From UBA1067 sp963661055 (GTDB lineage Bacteria > Verrucomicrobiota > Kiritimatiellia > RFP12 > UBA1067): a stretch of 24,901 nucleotides of DNA. The notes beneath the pieces were generated by a model. That model saw nothing but the letters and a program-made list of their open reading frames with translations, made no database searches and was not told the origin of the DNA. The DNA is taken from contig CAVLAC010000016.1 of assembly GCA_963661055.1 (NCBI GenBank), positions 1-24,901 of the forward strand, given 5' to 3'. Positions 8,777 through 15,822 of this stretch are shown piece by piece. The position numbers and the translations under genes were made by a program. Positions within the stretch are counted from its first letter, which is position 1; every line of letters starts with the position of its first letter.

Positions 8777-9085
8777 TTACGGGGTCACTGCGAGGCGTTC
8801 GTCACCGCTCTGGAAGTCCAGAAAGCCTTTCGCCTTATATGTCTTGAGCATGAAGTGTGTCGCCGTCGAGAGTACGCCATCAATCGTCGAGAGATCTTGA
8901 GCGACGAATTGCGCGACATCCTGCAAACTCGACCCCTTCACAAAGACGAGCAGGTCATACGCGCCCGACATCAAGAAGCACGCTTCCACTTGCTCATATT
9001 TCGAGACGCGCTCGGCAATCTTACCGAAACCGCTATCCCGCTGAGGCGTAATCTTGAGCTCAATTACTGCATGGACTTCATTCAT
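8777..9085 (-). CDS. Stand-alone Lrp/AsnC-type ligand-binding (RAM) domain protein
   Basis: The 102-residue product is only the alpha/beta RAM domain of Lrp/AsnC regulators: it starts NEVHAVIELKITPQRDSGF, continues through a CFLMSGAYDLLVFVKG core and ends with a DGVLSTATHFMLKTYK segment. The N-terminal helix-turn-helix of Lrp is absent. Such proteins usually bind amino acids or similar small molecules as oligomers. The ATG at 9085 is preferred over a TTG at 9100 because GGGAGA sits seven bases before it; it lies two bases after the stop of the upstream gene. The context with an outer-membrane assembly protein and a TPR protein gives no obvious ligand. A DNA-binding role is unlikely without the HTH. 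Confidence 0.8.
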   Translation of the reverse strand: MNEVHAVIELKITPQRDSGFGKIAERVSKYEQVEACFLMSGAYDLLVFVKGSSLQDVAQFVAQDLSTIDGVLSTATHFMLKTYKAKGFLDFQSGDERLAVTP

Positions 9086-9087
9086 AG

Positions 9088-10710
9088 TTATTTCTCCCAA
9101 TCATACATCAGCAAATCATCCACGATTTGCATGGCTAAATCTTCTGTTAAGCGTCCCGAGGCTTCGCGTAGACGCGAGCGCGAGTCGTCATCCGACAAGA
9201 AGGATGTCATCGACTCATACGAACGGTTGTTAATAAGCACCTTGCCCGCCTTCTTATCAATGACGCTGATAACCGCCATCATCGTCGCCTGTGTTTCGCG
9301 GTGCCGCTGATCAGAAGTGCGGTTATAGGTGAGCTGATAGGCTGAAACTTGCTTGATAACACCCTGAATCTCGAGCGCACAGTCATCTTGGGACGCAATC
9401 TTAAACGAACCCTCACGCTGAATCTCACGCAGTAACTGCCGCGTAGCGACCGCCCCAAGTTCCGTCACATTGCTCTCATTACGGAATGTTGGCACAAAGA
9501 TGGTGCGCCAATCCTCAGGGACGCGCGTCCGCCATGTGTAAGCCCCAAAGAAGTCGCAAGTCTTCTGCCAGAATGAGCGCGTATCCTCAGGAGCAGGCGC
9601 GGCAGTTTCGGCTTCCGCAGGGGCGGGAGTCGCCTCCGTACCTTCCGTCGTCGCAACAACAGGCGCAACGAGTGCCGCGACGGACATCGCCTTCAGCTCA
9701 TCAAGCCGCGCCTGAGCTTCCGCCGCGTAGGTACTCGCGGGATAGCACACCAAGAACCGCTCGTAGGCGCGAATCGCACTGCGGCGGGTACGGGTGCGCG
9801 AATCATAGAACTTCGCGGCGAGATACGCCTCGCGTTCGATAATGCCCGTCGCCTCAGTAAGCCACATCAGATAATCATTCCGTGCTGATTCATCAGGCTT
9901 CGTATCAAGCGCCATCTTCAAGAACCAAATCGTATCTTGGCACCGCGCACGGTTGTAGTCGTGAGACCTCAAAACATGCATACGCGCGGCGGCTTCGGCG
10001 TGCAGAGCCTGCGTCGCTTCCTTAGAGTTGGGATAGATATTGCGCACAGTCTCATAGACCTCAATCGCCTTATCATAGTTATTCTCTTCTTCGCGCAATT
10101 CGCCCGCCGTCAACATCGCCTGCGGCGCAAACGGAGCCCCTGGCGCGGCACGCACAACCGCCTCAAACGCACGCCGCACATCTGTCGCGTTCGTGAAGCG
10201 GAAAAACATAATCGTCTTACCTTCCGCCCGCATCAACTGCGCGACATCATACATACGCCGCACAATCGCGTCATAGTCGCACTGCGAAGAATAGAAGTCG
10301 AGCAAGTACTTATACTCCGCGAACGCCTGCTCATAGTCGAAGTAGTGCGTATAGTAGAGGTCGGCGAGAGAGCGTTGCGCCTTTACCGCCTCTGGTGCCG
10401 TCGGCCAATAGGTGACGAGCGCGTCATATGCCTTCTTCGCGGCACGCCATTCATACGCCGCCTCGCAAGACCGCGCATACGAGAGCTGCTCGGAGGCATT
10501 CTCCTTCGCGGGCGACGAAAAGAGCATATACCACGCCGTCGTCTTCTTCTCGGGCTTCGGCAAATCCTCGCTCGAATCAAAGCCTGGATACGCGTCCGTC
10601 GCATAGCGATTGCCGCCAGGAGCTGCCCACGCCGCGCTTCCACCGAGAAGTCCGAGGACTGCTACGGCAAGCGCGAGCACACTTTTCATATTCGATAATT
10701 TCAAATTCAT
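9088..10710 (-). CDS. Exported BamD-like TPR protein fused to an LptE-like C-terminal domain
   Basis: The 540-residue protein starts with a Sec signal peptide (residues 1-29, likely cleavage WA-AP) with no lipobox Cys. Residues about 70-340 are TPR-like and resemble BamD/YfiO, with segments such as AKKAYDALVTYWPTAPEA and IEVYETVRNIYPNSKEA. An Ala/Pro/Glu-rich linker (about 345-377) joins this to residues about 400-535, which look like LptE: IFVPTFRNESN, LLREIQREGSFKIAS, an LEIQGVIK strand and a C-terminal helix ending DLAMQIVDDLL. BamD serves beta-barrel assembly and LptE serves LPS export; both are normally separate lipoproteins. The fusion, and the absence of a lipid anchor, are unusual. 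A -10 box lies so close to the ATG at 10710 that the mRNA may be leaderless; the ATG at 10689 is the alternative start. Confidence 0.72.
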   Translation of the reverse strand: MNLKLSNMKSVLALAVAVLGLLGGSAAWAAPGGNRYATDAYPGFDSSEDLPKPEKKTTAWYMLFSSPAKENASEQLSYARSCEAAYEWRAAKKAYDALVTYWPTAPEAVKAQRSLADLYYTHYFDYEQAFAEYKYLLDFYSSQCDYDAIVRRMYDVAQLMRAEGKTIMFFRFTNATDVRRAFEAVVRAAPGAPFAPQAMLTAGELREEENNYDKAIEVYETVRNIYPNSKEATQALHAEAAARMHVLRSHDYNRARCQDTIWFLKMALDTKPDESARNDYLMWLTEATGIIEREAYLAAKFYDSRTRTRRSAIRAYERFLVCYPASTYAAEAQARLDELKAMSVAALVAPVVATTEGTEATPAPAEAETAAPAPEDTRSFWQKTCDFFGAYTWRTRVPEDWRTIFVPTFRNESNVTELGAVATRQLLREIQREGSFKIASQDDCALEIQGVIKQVSAYQLTYNRTSDQRHRETQATMMAVISVIDKKAGKVLINNRSYESMTSFLSDDDSRSRLREASGRLTEDLAMQIVDDLLMYDWEK

Positions 10711-10716
10711 ACCTAT

Positions 10717-10749
10717 ATTATATCACATTTAGCCCTACAACGGTAGGCT
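10717..10749 (-). promoter_or_regulatory. Extended -10 promoter of the BamD/LptE-like unit, with adjoining hairpin
   Basis: TGATATAAT (10725-10717) is an extended -10; no good -35 is found at 16-18 bp. Transcription would start at or next to the ATG at 10710. Directly upstream (10731-10749) AGCCCTAC and GTAGGCT form a bulged stem over the position where a -35 would lie. The hairpin may be an operator or the remains of a terminator for the upstream folD unit, although no T tract follows it. Confidence 0.5.
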
Positions 10750-10768
10750 TTCGCACCTTTTTTCGTCG

Positions 10769-11047
10769 TCAGAGGGACTCCAAAATTTCCACCGCGAGTC
10801 GCGTCACATCGTTTGTGCCCACGATCCAACGCCCTGCACTATTCTGTGAAGATACGAGTTTTAGGGCTATTTTCGTCTTTGTAAGCCCATTTGTGCCGAG
10901 GATATCGCCCTCAACTTTAAGGGGCGGAGCATTCGTTGGCGCCCGCCCAAGCGCGTGGTCCACCTCATTGGCGACACTCGGCTCAAGCACATCCTCGCTC
11001 ACGAGGGGTTGCGCGAGAAATGCCGCGAGTAGCCAAACGAGCTTCAT
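10769..11047 (-). CDS. Small secreted protein of unknown function
   Basis: I do not recognise this 92-residue protein. It starts with a short signal peptide (MKLVWLLAAFLAQPLVS, cleavage probably near residue 16-18), followed by a polar region, a predicted strand KTKIALKLVSS and the closing segment DVTRLAVEILESL. Its ATG overlaps the stop of folD in an ATGA, with GGAG just upstream, so its translation is coupled to folD. It is the last gene of the GH97-folD unit. No cysteines or catalytic signature are visible. Periplasmic location is inferred from the signal alone. Confidence 0.6.
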   Translation of the reverse strand: MKLVWLLAAFLAQPLVSEDVLEPSVANEVDHALGRAPTNAPPLKVEGDILGTNGLTKTKIALKLVSSQNSAGRWIVGTNDVTRLAVEILESL

Positions 11048-11922
11048 TCTCCAACCGCCCTCTTCGCGCTTTCAAGCGTATTCCAAAGAAGCATCGTAAT
11101 CGTCATAGGGCCAACCCCGCCTGGAACTGGCGTAATCGCCCCAGCGACCGCGTCACAACTCGCGAAGTCCGCGTCACCCACGAGACGGAATCCCTTCGGC
11201 TTCGTCGCGTCGGGAATACGATTAACCCCGACATCAATCACCACCGCACCCGGCTTGAGCATATCGCCCGTCAGCGTATTCGGCTTTCCCGTCGCCACAA
11301 CAACGACATCCGCTTGCCGCGTAAATGATGCGATATCAGGCGTTCCCGTATGGCACAAGGTGACCGTCGCATTCGTCTCCTTGCGCGCCAAAAGTGCCGC
11401 GACAGGCTTACCGACGATATTACTGCGCCCAATAACAACCGCGTGCTTGCCCGCGAGATTCATTCCCGCGAATTCAATAAGCTTAATAATGCCGTGGGGC
11501 GTGCAGGGCAAGTAGCACGGCTCGCCAATCATCATCCGCCCCACATTGACGGGAGTAAACCCATCCACATCTTTCTCAGGCGCAATCGCGTCAATGACCG
11601 CCTTCTCACGGATGTGCCGTGGTACAGGTAATTGAACGAGGATGCCGTGAATGACGGGGTCGCTATTTAACTCCCGAATCTGCGCGAGGAGCTCTTCCTC
11701 CGTCGTAGATTCAGGCAAGCGAATCTCCCGCGAGAGCATCCCCGCCTCGTGACAGGCTTTTTCTTTCGCCGTCACATAGCTCACGCTCGCGGGGTTATCC
11801 CCCACGAGAATGACGGCAAGTCCTGGCACTTTCCCCGTCCGCGCCTTCAAATCCGCTACTCCCGCGGCAATTTGCGTCCGTAGGTTCTGCGCCAGTACTT
11901 TACCGTCAATTCGTTGAGCCAT
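11044..11922 (-). CDS. folD: Bifunctional methylenetetrahydrofolate dehydrogenase/cyclohydrolase
   Basis: FolD interconverts 5,10-methylene-, methenyl- and 10-formyl-tetrahydrofolate using NADP+, feeding one-carbon units to purine and formyl-methionine synthesis. The 292 residues match the usual length. Diagnostic motifs are the catalytic YVTAKEKA (Lys 53), VQLPVP, EKDVDGF, the nucleotide-binding GRSNIVGKP and PVPGGVGPMT. The gene starts 14 bp after the GH97 gene, with only a weak AGAGAAG ribosome site, and overlaps the next gene by four bases. The link with a glycosidase appears to be one of position and not of pathway. Cytoplasmic. Confidence 0.96.
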   Translation of the reverse strand: MAQRIDGKVLAQNLRTQIAAGVADLKARTGKVPGLAVILVGDNPASVSYVTAKEKACHEAGMLSREIRLPESTTEEELLAQIRELNSDPVIHGILVQLPVPRHIREKAVIDAIAPEKDVDGFTPVNVGRMMIGEPCYLPCTPHGIIKLIEFAGMNLAGKHAVVIGRSNIVGKPVAALLARKETNATVTLCHTGTPDIASFTRQADVVVVATGKPNTLTGDMLKPGAVVIDVGVNRIPDATKPKGFRLVGDADFASCDAVAGAITPVPGGVGPMTITMLLWNTLESAKRAVGE

Positions 11923-11936
11923 AATCTTATCTTCTC

Positions 11937-13928
11937 TTACTTCGCCGCCGTGAACTTCACGACGAAACCGCCGCCAGGCGCGAGATGGAACGGCATCTTG
12001 TCGCCCACCGTAATAACCTTCTCGCTATGGATATAGCCCGTCGCGTCCTTGTCGGCATTCTCAGCATCACGGAAAATTTCCGCCTTCCACTTGCCCTCAC
12101 CGAGGAAGGAAGTATCGAGCGTATATTCCTGAGCCGTCGAAACACCAATGCCCGCTGCGTACCACGAGCCATCATACGCCTTACGCGCACACGCCGCGAC
12201 TGTATCGGGAGAACCCGCGAGACCAACCGTATTTTCCCAAACGACAGGCGTCGCCGCCATGAAGCTGAAGCACTCCATATTCTTTTCGTAGTTCGTCGGG
12301 CTATCGCAGAGCATTTGGAGCGGAGCCTCATAGAGGGACATCATCGCCATCTGGTGACAACGCGTACCAACAGAACCAGGGAACATGCCCGCCTTGCTAC
12401 CATCGTAGCCCGAGCCGACCGCGTGGTTCAGCATCGCGCCAGGCGTATAATCCATAGGACCTGCCGTAAGGCGCAAGAAGAAGGCACGGACATCATTTTC
12501 CATCATACCAGCTTCCTTCGCCCACTTCATCTGCTCGAGCCCGTGAATGCCCTCGTAGTTGAGGATGTTCGGGTACTTGCGGTGGAGACCAACCGGACGA
12601 TACACGCCGTGGTAGTCGAGGAGGAGCTTGTGCTTAGCGCACGCATCCGCAAACTTCTCAAGGAAGACCGCAATTTCCGCGTCGCCGCGATCCATAAAGT
12701 CAACCTTGAAGCCCTTCGCGCCAAGCTTGCCGAAGTAGTCTGCCACACGCTCTTCTTCGCCATAAACCTGCGCCCACGCCATCCAAAGGATGATGCCAAC
12801 GCCCTTGGAGTCCGCATACTTGATGAGGTGCGGAACATCCACATCTGGGTGGAACTTCCAAATGTTGAGCTTTTCGCTCCAGCCTTCATCAAAGATGACA
12901 TATTCAACGCCTGTCCTCGCGGCGAAGTCAATGAAGCGCTCATAGGTCTTGGTGTTGCAGCCCGCTCCATTGTCGAAGCAGTTCCACCATTCCCACGCGA
13001 CCTTACCCGGCTTCACCCACGAGAAGTCGCTACCCGCCGCCGCAGGTGCCGCGAGCGCATAGACGATATCCGCTTCACAAAGCTTGGTCGGATCATCCGC
13101 GAGCATAAAGACGCGCCACGGGAAAGTGCGCGTACCCGCCGTCTTCACGAGATAGTCCTGGTGCTCCGTAATCTTCACCCAGCGACCGCCCGAGGGGAGA
13201 ATCTCGCCACCCCAGCCACCGACATGCTGCGTCTTCTTGGCGGCTTTTTCAAACTCCGCCTCGAAGGAAGCGTCCGCGTCATCCGCGTCCGTCTCAACCT
13301 CGAGGTTAATAACTGGATAGTCGACGACATCAGAGTCCGTAATCGCGACCGTCTGCCCATTAACCGAGTAAACGAACGGCATATAGATGAACTCTTTGTC
13401 TTTGAGCTTGATGTCGCCAGCCTTACCTGCGGAAGGAATCACTTCCTCGCATCCGTAAGCCTTGCTGACCATATACCAGCAATCTGCCGCGCGACCCGGA
13501 AGCGTCAAATCAAACTTCTCACTATCAACCGTAACCGTGCCCGCCTTCTTCGTCTCAAAACGATACGCGACACCATCCGGACGCGCCACAAGACGCACGC
13601 CCCAGTCACCAAAGTCAACAAATGTCTCATTGCCCGCGAGGCTAACGGACGCTTTCTTATAGACAGGAGTCTTCACCGTGCCCGTAAGTTCGCGTGTCGT
13701 CACATTCACGACCTTCGCATCCTTGCAGAGACACTCGCCATCAATCTTCATCGCGATTTTGGACGGCTTCACCACCGTCGCGCCCTTACGGACGACCTCG
13801 ATGGTCATATCCTTCGGAGAAAAACGAATTTCATTATCCCCGTATTTAGCCGAAGTCGAAGGCGAACAGCCTGCGAGAGCGGTAAATGCCGCGAAAACGG
13901 CACCCATCATAACTCGTATGTTAGACAT
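11937..13928 (-). CDS. Glycoside hydrolase family 97 lipoprotein
   Basis: The 663-residue protein has a lipoprotein signal (LAGC, Cys 21), so it is probably tethered in the envelope. The domain order follows GH97: an N-terminal beta-super-sandwich (about 28-290), a TIM barrel (about 305-560; WWNCFDNG, YVIFDEGW, GFKVDFMDRGD, NYEGIHG) and a C-terminal beta domain. GH97 enzymes are alpha-glucosidases (inverting) or alpha-galactosidases (retaining). The Asp in KVDFMD (about 410) and the Glu in NYEG (about 459) lie where the retaining galactosidase subgroup has its nucleophile and acid/base, so a retaining enzyme is suggested but not shown. The start at 13928 is chosen for its AAGGA site and lipobox; in-frame codons further upstream extend into the promoter. 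First gene of a unit with folD. Confidence 0.88.
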   Translation of the reverse strand: MSNIRVMMGAVFAAFTALAGCSPSTSAKYGDNEIRFSPKDMTIEVVRKGATVVKPSKIAMKIDGECLCKDAKVVNVTTRELTGTVKTPVYKKASVSLAGNETFVDFGDWGVRLVARPDGVAYRFETKKAGTVTVDSEKFDLTLPGRAADCWYMVSKAYGCEEVIPSAGKAGDIKLKDKEFIYMPFVYSVNGQTVAITDSDVVDYPVINLEVETDADDADASFEAEFEKAAKKTQHVGGWGGEILPSGGRWVKITEHQDYLVKTAGTRTFPWRVFMLADDPTKLCEADIVYALAAPAAAGSDFSWVKPGKVAWEWWNCFDNGAGCNTKTYERFIDFAARTGVEYVIFDEGWSEKLNIWKFHPDVDVPHLIKYADSKGVGIILWMAWAQVYGEEERVADYFGKLGAKGFKVDFMDRGDAEIAVFLEKFADACAKHKLLLDYHGVYRPVGLHRKYPNILNYEGIHGLEQMKWAKEAGMMENDVRAFFLRLTAGPMDYTPGAMLNHAVGSGYDGSKAGMFPGSVGTRCHQMAMMSLYEAPLQMLCDSPTNYEKNMECFSFMAATPVVWENTVGLAGSPDTVAACARKAYDGSWYAAGIGVSTAQEYTLDTSFLGEGKWKAEIFRDAENADKDATGYIHSEKVITVGDKMPFHLAPGGGFVVKFTAAK

Positions 13929-13964
13929 ATGTAGTTCCTTAGTTGTCATTTTAGAAGTCCTACT

Positions 13965-13993
13965 ATTATACATTATTCTCCCCGCGAATGCAA
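13965..13993 (-). promoter_or_regulatory. Promoter of the GH97-folD unit
   Basis: TTGCAT (13993-13988), a 17-bp spacer and TATAAT (13970-13965) make a near-consensus promoter; transcription would start about 13958. The -35 lies inside the last codons of the RAYT gene, whose stop is at 13973-13975. Confidence 0.7.
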
Positions 13994-15250
13994 ACACATT
14001 TCCCAGTACCGAGAATTGGTCGCGCCACAAATATCAGCGACAATCGCATTAAGTGCCAAACATTCAGCGCGGCTAATCGTCTTGTTCGGTGAGCGGGGCG
14101 TTAGCCCCAATGGGTAGAGTATCAGAAGCCGCCCTTCGGCGCAAGCATCGAAAAACCACCCATTGGGCTTAAAGCGCGGCGGAAACGGCTCATTTCTCAA
14201 GACGATAAGCGGATAGCCCGCGTCAACTGCCGCGTAAGCAATCGCCTTCTCACCATCGCTAATGCACGGCGAGCAAAGCACAGCGCCATTCTTCGCCGCC
14301 GCGAAAAGAGCCTCCCGTTTCTTGGCAAAATCGGGCGTTTCAAAGGATGTCTTATGAACAACTCGATAGGCATTCGCCGCGTCAGGCGTTAGCCCCTGCT
14401 TCTCAACGCGCTTAAACCCAAAGAAACGCCGCGAGCATTGCACTTGGGTAATTTCAGGGCGCTGTAATAAGAAGCCATTACCATAAGCCTCAAATGACCG
14501 CCCCGCCACAGAAAGTCGCCTCACACCTGTAAACAGCTCACGGTGCAAGAGGCGTAATGCCGCGCGACGCGGGTTGTCAATCACATAGCGAACCATCTTC
14601 TCAAGTTGCCCTTCACTCGTCAAAATACGGTCGTGATAGCCAGACTCCCAAAGCGACCCGCTAACGCGGGCGCCACCTAACACGCCCCTTGGGTTCGGCG
14701 CGCGAGGCGTTAGCCCCTGCGAATTCGGTGCGCCGCGCGTAAGCGCGAGCGGGTTCGGTGCGCGGGGCGTTAGCCCCTGCGGGTTCGGTGCGCCGCGCGT
14801 TAGCGCGAGCGAGATTTGGCTACACTTACCCTTAAAGCCAGCCATAATCGAGCCAAGCGAGCGATTAATCTCGCGTGTGATAAAGAGAATCCCGTGAAAA
14901 TGGTCAGGCATCGCCTGCGCAAGAAGAGGCTTTACGCCTGGCACATGCTCGCCAATCTTCATAAACTCTTCAGCAACACGCCGTCCAAGTACACTTGGCT
15001 CAAAAAGAGGAGTATTCACCGCCTTGAGTTCAGCATCACTCAAACCACTCACCGAAAGCGGAACCTCAGCCTCCACAGTCGCTGACGACGCGCTCATTAA
15101 GCGCGACGGACGCAAGCTCGTAACAACCCGACCCAAGAGAGGTTTCCGTTCTGCTACTTCGAGAGTAATCAGGTAGATTGACCGCCCCTTGTAATTATGC
15201 ACAAAGCACCGCCGCTTCATCGAATGCTGTTGAGACTCTTTATTTACCAT
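13973..15250 (-). CDS. REP-associated tyrosine transposase (RAYT, Y1 family) with extra C-terminal domain
   Basis: RAYTs are single-copy HUH/Y1 nucleases that process REP palindromes. The 425-residue protein has the HUH motif in AMPDHFHGILF (His 117 and 119) and a catalytic-Tyr region SGYHDRILTSEGQ followed by RYVIDNPRRA (Tyr 205 or Tyr 222). Between them lies a 10-residue repeat (about 150-189: alternating LALTRGAPNP and QGLTPRAPNP) encoded by palindromic DNA. After about residue 250 an added domain carries GAVLCSPCISDGEKAI, GYPLIVLRNEPFPP, FDACAEGRLLILYP and ECLALNAIVADICG. This resembles a nucleotide-binding Rossmann/SLOG fold, but its function is unknown. AGAGGA lies seven bases before the ATG. 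It separates the GC-rich left part from the AT-richer chaperone operon. Confidence 0.82.
   Translation of the reverse strand: MVNKESQQHSMKRRCFVHNYKGRSIYLITLEVAERKPLLGRVVTSLRPSRLMSASSATVEAEVPLSVSGLSDAELKAVNTPLFEPSVLGRRVAEEFMKIGEHVPGVKPLLAQAMPDHFHGILFITREINRSLGSIMAGFKGKCSQISLALTRGAPNPQGLTPRAPNPLALTRGAPNSQGLTPRAPNPRGVLGGARVSGSLWESGYHDRILTSEGQLEKMVRYVIDNPRRAALRLLHRELFTGVRRLSVAGRSFEAYGNGFLLQRPEITQVQCSRRFFGFKRVEKQGLTPDAANAYRVVHKTSFETPDFAKKREALFAAAKNGAVLCSPCISDGEKAIAYAAVDAGYPLIVLRNEPFPPRFKPNGWFFDACAEGRLLILYPLGLTPRSPNKTISRAECLALNAIVADICGATNSRYWEMCLHSRGE
14082..14111. repeat. Isolated REP-like unit inside the RAYT gene
   Basis: This 30-bp stretch matches the tandem units at 14691-14810. Its core is the perfect stem GGGGC-GTTA-GCCCC (14095-14108). 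It is in frame and encodes the GLTPRSPN near the C terminus of the transposase. Confidence 0.7.
14370..14399. repeat. Second isolated REP-like unit inside the RAYT gene
   Basis: The 30-bp stretch aligns with the first tandem unit (shared tail AGGCGTTAGCCCCTGC, 14384-14399). It encodes QGLTPDAANA. Its stem is imperfect. Confidence 0.6.
14656..14670. repeat. REP-like palindrome in inverted orientation
   Basis: CCCGC-TAAC-GCGGG (14657-14670) is the same stem-loop type with the loop read as TAAC, that is, opposite to the other copies. With the neighbouring array it gives the head-to-head arrangement known from REPIN/BIME elements. Confidence 0.5.
14691..14810. repeat. Four tandem 30-bp REP-like palindromic units inside the RAYT gene
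   Basis: The units are 14691-14720, 14721-14750, 14751-14780 and 14781-14810. They alternate between two types: one ends GGCGTTAGCCCCTGC, the other has the stem CGCGC-GTTA-GCGCG (GTAA in the first copy). The period therefore keeps the reading frame and yields a 10-residue protein repeat. Each unit could form a hairpin in single strands, the type of substrate used by RAYT enzymes. Confidence 0.85.
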
Positions 15251-15276
15251 CTTACAATCCTCTACAGAATGGTTAT

Positions 15277-15285
15277 ATTATATCA
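15277..15285 (-). promoter_or_regulatory. Extended -10 promoter of the RAYT gene
   Basis: TGATATAAT (15285-15277) is identical to the box before the BamD/LptE-like gene. No clear -35 is present; TTTCAT at 18 bp is the best candidate. Expected start about 15270, twenty bases before the ATG at 15250. A copy of the TGCCGCG 7-mer lies in the spacer (15291-15297). Confidence 0.5.
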
Positions 15286-15378
15286 TATTTCGCGGCACAT
15301 ATGAAAACCCAATTTCAAACGCGCTCACTTTCCTCCCGCGCCCAAATACACCCCAGCCAAAATTACTCGCCCCAACTG

Positions 15379-15822
15379 TCAGGCTATATCATTTAGTGAA
15401 ACAAGTTCTAATTCAAATAATGACTGAACTAATGTCTTTAAGTGAAGCACTTTCCCCTCTTCAAATAAACAGGCATCTCGAAAGGCACGCTTAAGCTCTG
15501 CAGATCTATGTAATAGACCGTCTTGTGTAATCGGCGGTGCGACTTGCTCATTCGTGAGCCGTGCACGCAGTTTATGTCTTCTTCTCGTAACGCTATTAGG
15601 TAGAACATCAATAAAATGTCTGATATTCACTGCCTCCTTACACATTCTTGCCCATTCGTCAGATGCGATATTCATTTTATCTAGCATCTCAGGAAACTTA
15701 GGGTCTATTATCTTCATAACCGCAAGCAGAAAATGCAAAGGCAATATTTCTCGAGCGCCAAGATGTTTAGCCTCAGCATTCGCTATATACCAGCAAATCT
15801 CTAACAGTTTATCAATCTCCAT
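15379..15822 (-). CDS. Stand-alone Clp N-domain-like protein
   Basis: The 147-residue protein resembles the double four-helix N domain of ClpA/B/C, with the two related halves still visible: first half ILPLHFLLAVMK (about 26-37) with PEMLDKMNI, second half LHRSAELKRAFRDACLF (about 104-120) with a VLHLKTLVQSLFE tail. No AAA+ module follows. In Clp unfoldases this domain binds substrates or adaptors, so here it may act as an adaptor or decoy in a proteostasis complex. The ATG overlaps the LysM gene by 11 bp. It is the last gene of the kinase-chaperone operon. No convincing terminator is visible between its stop and the RAYT promoter. The assignment rests on pattern and not on a database match. 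Confidence 0.62.
   Translation of the reverse strand: MEIDKLLEICWYIANAEAKHLGAREILPLHFLLAVMKIIDPKFPEMLDKMNIASDEWARMCKEAVNIRHFIDVLPNSVTRRRHKLRARLTNEQVAPPITQDGLLHRSAELKRAFRDACLFEEGKVLHLKTLVQSLFELELVSLNDIA

Noticed and set aside
11985..13934. Long plus-strand open frame (649 codons) antisense to the GH97 gene
   Set aside because: It mirrors the codon bias of the GH97 gene, is Arg/His-rich without domain motifs, and the minus-strand gene has a signal peptide, ribosome site and promoter.
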